In this document: positions 6,034-9,449 of the stretch, one piece after another
How the letters are laid out: the number at the start of each line of letters is the position of its first letter
Position numbering within the stretch: position 1 is the stretch's first letter
From: Candidatus Segatella papionis
Lineage (GTDB): Bacteria > Bacteroidota > Bacteroidia > Bacteroidales > Bacteroidaceae
Reading direction: 5' to 3'
DNA length: 9,449 nt
NCBI GenBank assembly: GCA_002297965.1
Contig: DBLF01000018.1
Location: 21,585 to 31,033 of the forward strand
Position numbers and translations under genes: made by a program
The notes under the pieces: generated by a model
Database searches by the model: none
Seen by the model: only the letters and a program-made list of their open reading frames with translations
Told to the model about the DNA's origin: nothing

Positions 6034-8305
6034 CTACAGTGAAAGAATTTTGTCTCATTCTCACTTGCTTTCCTCCATGCAAGAATACCTTGCATCCCAA
6101 TACTGCATAGGGACCACAAGCATTAATATTAGAGGAATTTGTCATATTAGTAAAATATGGCAAATGATAGTCATAGCCAAATTTTCTCTTCCCTATGCTA
6201 GCTGGCGTTATTGCGGTCAAAGATGCCTCAATCTTACCATTTGCAAGCATTTTGTTCAATATAATCTTTGCATACCCAACATGCTTTGAAAACTTGCCTT
6301 GCAAAGTTGGAGTTGTAGTATCATTTAAATCGTAAGACCCTTGTACATTCAAATTCAATGGACTAATCTTATATCTAGCTTGTATATACAATCCCCAAAC
6401 ATCCCCACTATTTCTGATACCATCTGCCCCAGATACGACATCATGAAAATAAGAAAGATTCACCCCGAGATTACAGTCTTTAAAAAGTTTGTAATCGCCA
6501 GCCAACCTAAACATCATTCGATGCCAATCTGCATTTTCATAACTTTCCTTAACCATACCTGTTGGCAATAATGAATAATAGGGTAACTCATTCATGTCTT
6601 TATTATAAAAGTTAACAAATAATATGCTAAACAATTTGTCTATGTTCACTGTGGCATCCAAGTAAGTTAATCTCGAAGATCTCAACAATGGGTTTCCGCC
6701 ATGAACCATCTTTGAATCTATTTGATACTCCGTAGATGAAAGCTGGTCTAAGTTAGGATACATTGCCGAAATATGAAAATTTCCCCTGACTGTTATCTTA
6801 CGCCAAGGTTTATAGAACAAACGTCCCATCGGACTCCAAGCATAGTTTGCCATATGACCAATGTTGTTATCATCAGAATTGCCAAGCCAAAGCGCACCAC
6901 CACTTACAAAAAAGCTACTTACAGGATGCCAAGTTAGCATAGCCAACATAAAATGACGGGTATTCTTTGACCAATAATTTAATTGATTAGTGGCTCTATC
7001 CGTATCATTATATTTTCTCCACGCTAAATTATAATCAGCATAAAAGTCAAAGTGTTTGGATATGGTCCTACTTAAACTAACATCATAAAACACATAATTT
7101 TTATCGCCCAATGTAGGGCTTGCACTTACGCTAGCATTACCATAATAAGTTCTATTTTCTCTAATATTATAATAGTCGTAAGTCAAATCACTGCTGACAT
7201 AGAATTTTCCAAAGCTTCCACGATAGAACAATCCTACATTATAGTCATTGGAATAATATTTATCTTTATTCCATTGTTCATATTGCGACTCTAGTCCGTT
7301 GTCTTTCTCTGTTATAAAATATATGGTTGAATCCAAAGACTGATTAAAAGTCCCCTTTGCCTGAATAGAAACACTATGATTTTTCGCCAACTGATATTCT
7401 GCTCCAAAAGCCAAGTCATACCCCAATTTATTATTGAATTTGTTTGGCTTCCCAGAATCATACCCCTGAGTACTTTTCGCATAATCCTCACCATACATAC
7501 GAACAAACGTATCACTTTCTTTCTTCGCTGTATTTGTAAATGCAGAAGTAAGATTAAATGTCATTTTTTTCACACTATATGTATATGAAGCCCCAACTAT
7601 TTCCTGATTCATATTATTTTTTCCATATTGCAAGCTCGTATAAGGCACAAAATCCCACCCAATATAATCATCAAACAACGATATATTCAACAGCATTCTT
7701 CTTCCTTCATATTTCCCCGTTGGATTATACGTAATTTCAATTTTCTTGATACGCTTTGGATTTATGCGCATAGCATATTCTGAAGCTTTTTCCACCTCAT
7801 TAACCAAGAGAACGACATCCTCCTCACCGTTAACTCGCAATTTGTCATTTTCCCAATCACGCAAAACTCCAGGTATTTTCTCTAGCAGTTGAGCACTACT
7901 CGACGTACCTTTACGCATAGAGTCTGTGACAAGGTAAATATCTTTATCAAATGTTTCTTTCTTTAATGTCCCAACAACTGTCACTTCTTTTAACCCAACA
8001 TTTCTGGAAGACATATTTATCACACCAAGGTTCTCTGAAAGTCCAAGACTATCTTTCCTTACATACGTTTCAAGTCCCATATAGCTGACAGAAATCTTAG
8101 TCGCTTTTTGCTGAGTATTAACATTAAAAGAACCATCATTGTTCGACTTACATCCACCAACAAAGATATCATTGTAAAAAAGCTGAATTGTAGCATCGGC
8201 TAATCCCTGTTGATTATCACCAGAAACAATCTTCCCGTAATAGTTGTCCGCATTTGCCATGGCAGACACTAACAGGATTATACTTAAGAATAAAAACTTT
8301 CTCAT
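6020..8305 (-). CDS. Outer-membrane beta-barrel protein (TonB-receptor-like) with carboxypeptidase-regulatory-like and plug domains
   Basis: This 761-residue protein has a clear signal peptide, MRKFLFLSIILLVSAMANA, with probable cleavage after A19. A carboxypeptidase-regulatory-like beta-sandwich follows (about 22-100; GSFNV and VSYMGLET are typical). A plug-like region (about 105-210) begins with LKEVTVVG and contains AQLLEKIPGV and a KRIKKIEITYNPTGKY segment. The rest (about 210-761) consists of alternating-residue strands rich in aromatic residues, as in the Bacteroidota outer-membrane beta-barrel family (OMP_b-brl_3 type). No SusD-like partner is present, so it is not an ordinary SusC/SusD glycan importer. 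Its ATG overlaps the radical SAM stop in an ATGA (8302-8305), indicating coupling to the maturase gene. I infer a role in moving, sensing or tolerating the peptide product at the outer membrane. Dependence on TonB is likely by fold, but I could not assign a TonB box. Confidence 0.88.
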   Translation of the reverse strand: MRKFLFLSIILLVSAMANADNYYGKIVSGDNQQGLADATIQLFYNDIFVGGCKSNNDGSFNVNTQQKATKISVSYMGLETYVRKDSLGLSENLGVINMSSRNVGLKEVTVVGTLKKETFDKDIYLVTDSMRKGTSSSAQLLEKIPGVLRDWENDKLRVNGEEDVVLLVNEVEKASEYAMRINPKRIKKIEITYNPTGKYEGRRMLLNISLFDDYIGWDFVPYTSLQYGKNNMNQEIVGASYTYSVKKMTFNLTSAFTNTAKKESDTFVRMYGEDYAKSTQGYDSGKPNKFNNKLGYDLAFGAEYQLAKNHSVSIQAKGTFNQSLDSTIYFITEKDNGLESQYEQWNKDKYYSNDYNVGLFYRGSFGKFYVSSDLTYDYYNIRENRTYYGNASVSASPTLGDKNYVFYDVSLSRTISKHFDFYADYNLAWRKYNDTDRATNQLNYWSKNTRHFMLAMLTWHPVSSFFVSGGALWLGNSDDNNIGHMANYAWSPMGRLFYKPWRKITVRGNFHISAMYPNLDQLSSTEYQIDSKMVHGGNPLLRSSRLTYLDATVNIDKLFSILFVNFYNKDMNELPYYSLLPTGMVKESYENADWHRMMFRLAGDYKLFKDCNLGVNLSYFHDVVSGADGIRNSGDVWGLYIQARYKISPLNLNVQGSYDLNDTTTPTLQGKFSKHVGYAKIILNKMLANGKIEASLTAITPASIGKRKFGYDYHLPYFTNMTNSSNINACGPYAVLGCKVFLHGGKQVRMRQNSFTVDAEK

Positions 8306-9449
8306 ATCTTTTTATATTTTGAATTTAACAGACACCTAAAACAGTAATCCAATATATTGAATTCTACATCTTGCTTCCTTTTTTCAGAACAAGTAAACTC
8401 CTTTCCCAAGCGCAATCTCTTTTCGCGTTTGGCCATACACTCCCCTGTACAAACTGGATAAAAAGAGCATTTTGCACAATATGCATATTCCTTGTTCCCA
8501 TGCATCCTGGAAGTTAAAGAAGAGTTCCAACTCACATGACCCTCTTCCCCAATAGAACCTCTAGCCATATTGGAAGCATAATTATCACAATAATCTACCT
8601 TACCATTATAATAAATGGTTTCAAAATATTTCTTCTCCACATAACATGCAGAAAAAAAGGCATTGGTGGAGAGCAAATATCCACTCTGCGCAAACAAGCT
8701 CATAAGCGCATACAGTTCATTTAGATAAATCTCATCTTGTTTTGCTTGCCAAATCTTCTGAAAATCAACAAAAATTCTACTTCTTAGTTGATACGGAATT
8801 ATCTCATTAATTTGTTCTACCATCCCTAAATCTTTAAGTTTTTCTGCATTGTAGTTATACCGAAGAACCACAACTGAGGATTTATTTAACTCCAGCAACA
8901 TCCTAATGTTGTTTAAAATCAAATCAAAAGATGATGAGCTATCATTCTTATTTTTGGTTTTATTATGTTTCTCCCTACAACCATCTATTGTTATTTGATA
9001 GCTATCTATCTTCACAGAACTTAGTTGGCGTATTAACTTTTCATCAAGAAGAGCACCATTAGTAGTGATTTGACCATTAAACGCAATATCGTTCTGCAAA
9101 CAATAATGATACAAATTGTTTGATATTTCTAAGACTCTGTCTTTTTGCATTAACGGTTCACCCCCGAACCAACATAGACGATAAGCCAAGATGTTATTCT
9201 GCTCAATATAAGAAACTATATGTTTTACAATTTTCTTCACACTCAAATCACCGAACACAGTCTGTTGATGTTTCTGAGTGCAATACCAACACGAATAATT
9301 GCAATCATAGGTAGGAATTATAATTGATTGGTACTCTCTAGCCTCTATATATTTTTTTTCTTCTTTCCTAATAAGTTCTAATTCGTCAACGTTCTCTTCT
9401 ACGACAAAACCGGCATTAACCATTTTCATGAAAAATGGCATATATTTTG
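8302..9449 (-). CDS. Radical SAM/SPASM peptide maturase, 5' partial
   Basis: This enzyme would use S-adenosylmethionine and iron-sulfur clusters to modify a ribosomal peptide by radical chemistry. Numbering from the ATG at 9441: the radical SAM cluster motif CNYSCWYC gives C47, C51 and C54 (CX3CX2C), followed by GGEP (93-96) and TTNGALL (126-132). The C-terminal SPASM region has C266, C285, the CX2CX5CX3C group C322/C325/C331/C335, and C351, with two more cysteines at C367 and C370 (CFRC). The frame stays open upstream to the window edge (the codons before this ATG read K-Y), and maturases of this type usually carry a longer N-terminal leader-binding part, so the true start is probably outside. 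The context of a C39-peptidase exporter and a LanC-like protein fits the Bacteroidales double-glycine radical SAM peptide systems. The bond formed in the product cannot be told from sequence. Confidence 0.92.
   Translation of the reverse strand, partial: KYMPFFMKMVNAGFVVEENVDELELIRKEEKKYIEAREYQSIIIPTYDCNYSCWYCTQKHQQTVFGDLSVKKIVKHIVSYIEQNNILAYRLCWFGGEPLMQKDRVLEISNNLYHYCLQNDIAFNGQITTNGALLDEKLIRQLSSVKIDSYQITIDGCREKHNKTKNKNDSSSSFDLILNNIRMLLELNKSSVVVLRYNYNAEKLKDLGMVEQINEIIPYQLRSRIFVDFQKIWQAKQDEIYLNELYALMSLFAQSGYLLSTNAFFSACYVEKKYFETIYYNGKVDYCDNYASNMARGSIGEEGHVSWNSSLTSRMHGNKEYAYCAKCSFYPVCTGECMAKREKRLRLGKEFTCSEKRKQDVEFNILDYCFRCLLNSKYKKI

Noticed and set aside
9352..9359. Phase-variable homopolymer in the radical SAM gene
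   Set aside because: The run is eight A on the coding strand, in frame (GAA AAA AAA) and common in AT-rich coding sequence; no evidence of frame switching is visible.

Overview
The window looks like a chromosomal segment from a Bacteroidota bacterium, most likely order Bacteroidales and plausibly Prevotellaceae (Prevotella/Segatella). Two things suggest this: a hybrid two-component system (HTCS) that fuses kinase, receiver and AraC-type HTH on one chain, and an outer-membrane carboxypeptidase-regulatory/plug/beta-barrel protein next to a radical SAM/SPASM maturase and a C39-peptidase ABC exporter. The genus is an inference from style, not from a marker gene.

Layout. Positions 1-1506 (+) hold the C-terminal part of an HTCS regulator whose sensor half lies off the left edge. 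Positions 1507-2008 have no gene but are dense in structure: a 12-bp tandem duplication across the HTCS stop codon, nine copies of the heptamer ACTACAC/GTGTAGT, a long nested palindrome and a terminator-like hairpin. From 2009 to the right edge everything lies on the minus strand as one tightly packed operon. In transcription order it is: radical SAM/SPASM maturase (5' end cut off by the window), outer-membrane beta-barrel protein, LanC-like protein, DxD glycosyltransferase, and peptidase-containing ABC transporter (PCAT). The junctions are a 4-nt overlap, a 14-nt overlap (or a 1-nt gap if a downstream start is used), a 23-nt overlap and a 1-nt gap, which points to one mRNA with coupled translation.

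How the genes may work together (inference). The operon reads as a RiPP (ribosomally made, post-translationally modified peptide) pathway. The radical SAM enzyme would modify a precursor peptide, the LanC-like protein would assist or scaffold, and the cytoplasmic glycosyltransferase could add a sugar. The PCAT would cut off a double-glycine-type leader and export the core across the inner membrane, and the beta-barrel protein would deal with the peptide or its target at the outer membrane. No precursor gene is visible; the likely place is just beyond the right edge, upstream of the radical SAM gene. The LanC-like protein shows no canonical LanC zinc-ligand motifs, so classical lanthionine cyclisation is not supported.

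Composition. Sampled stretches of the HTCS and PCAT genes are near 50-57% GC, while sampled stretches of the other four operon genes are near 27-33%. The change falls at the PCAT/glycosyltransferase junction, suggesting a mosaic or partly transferred cluster.
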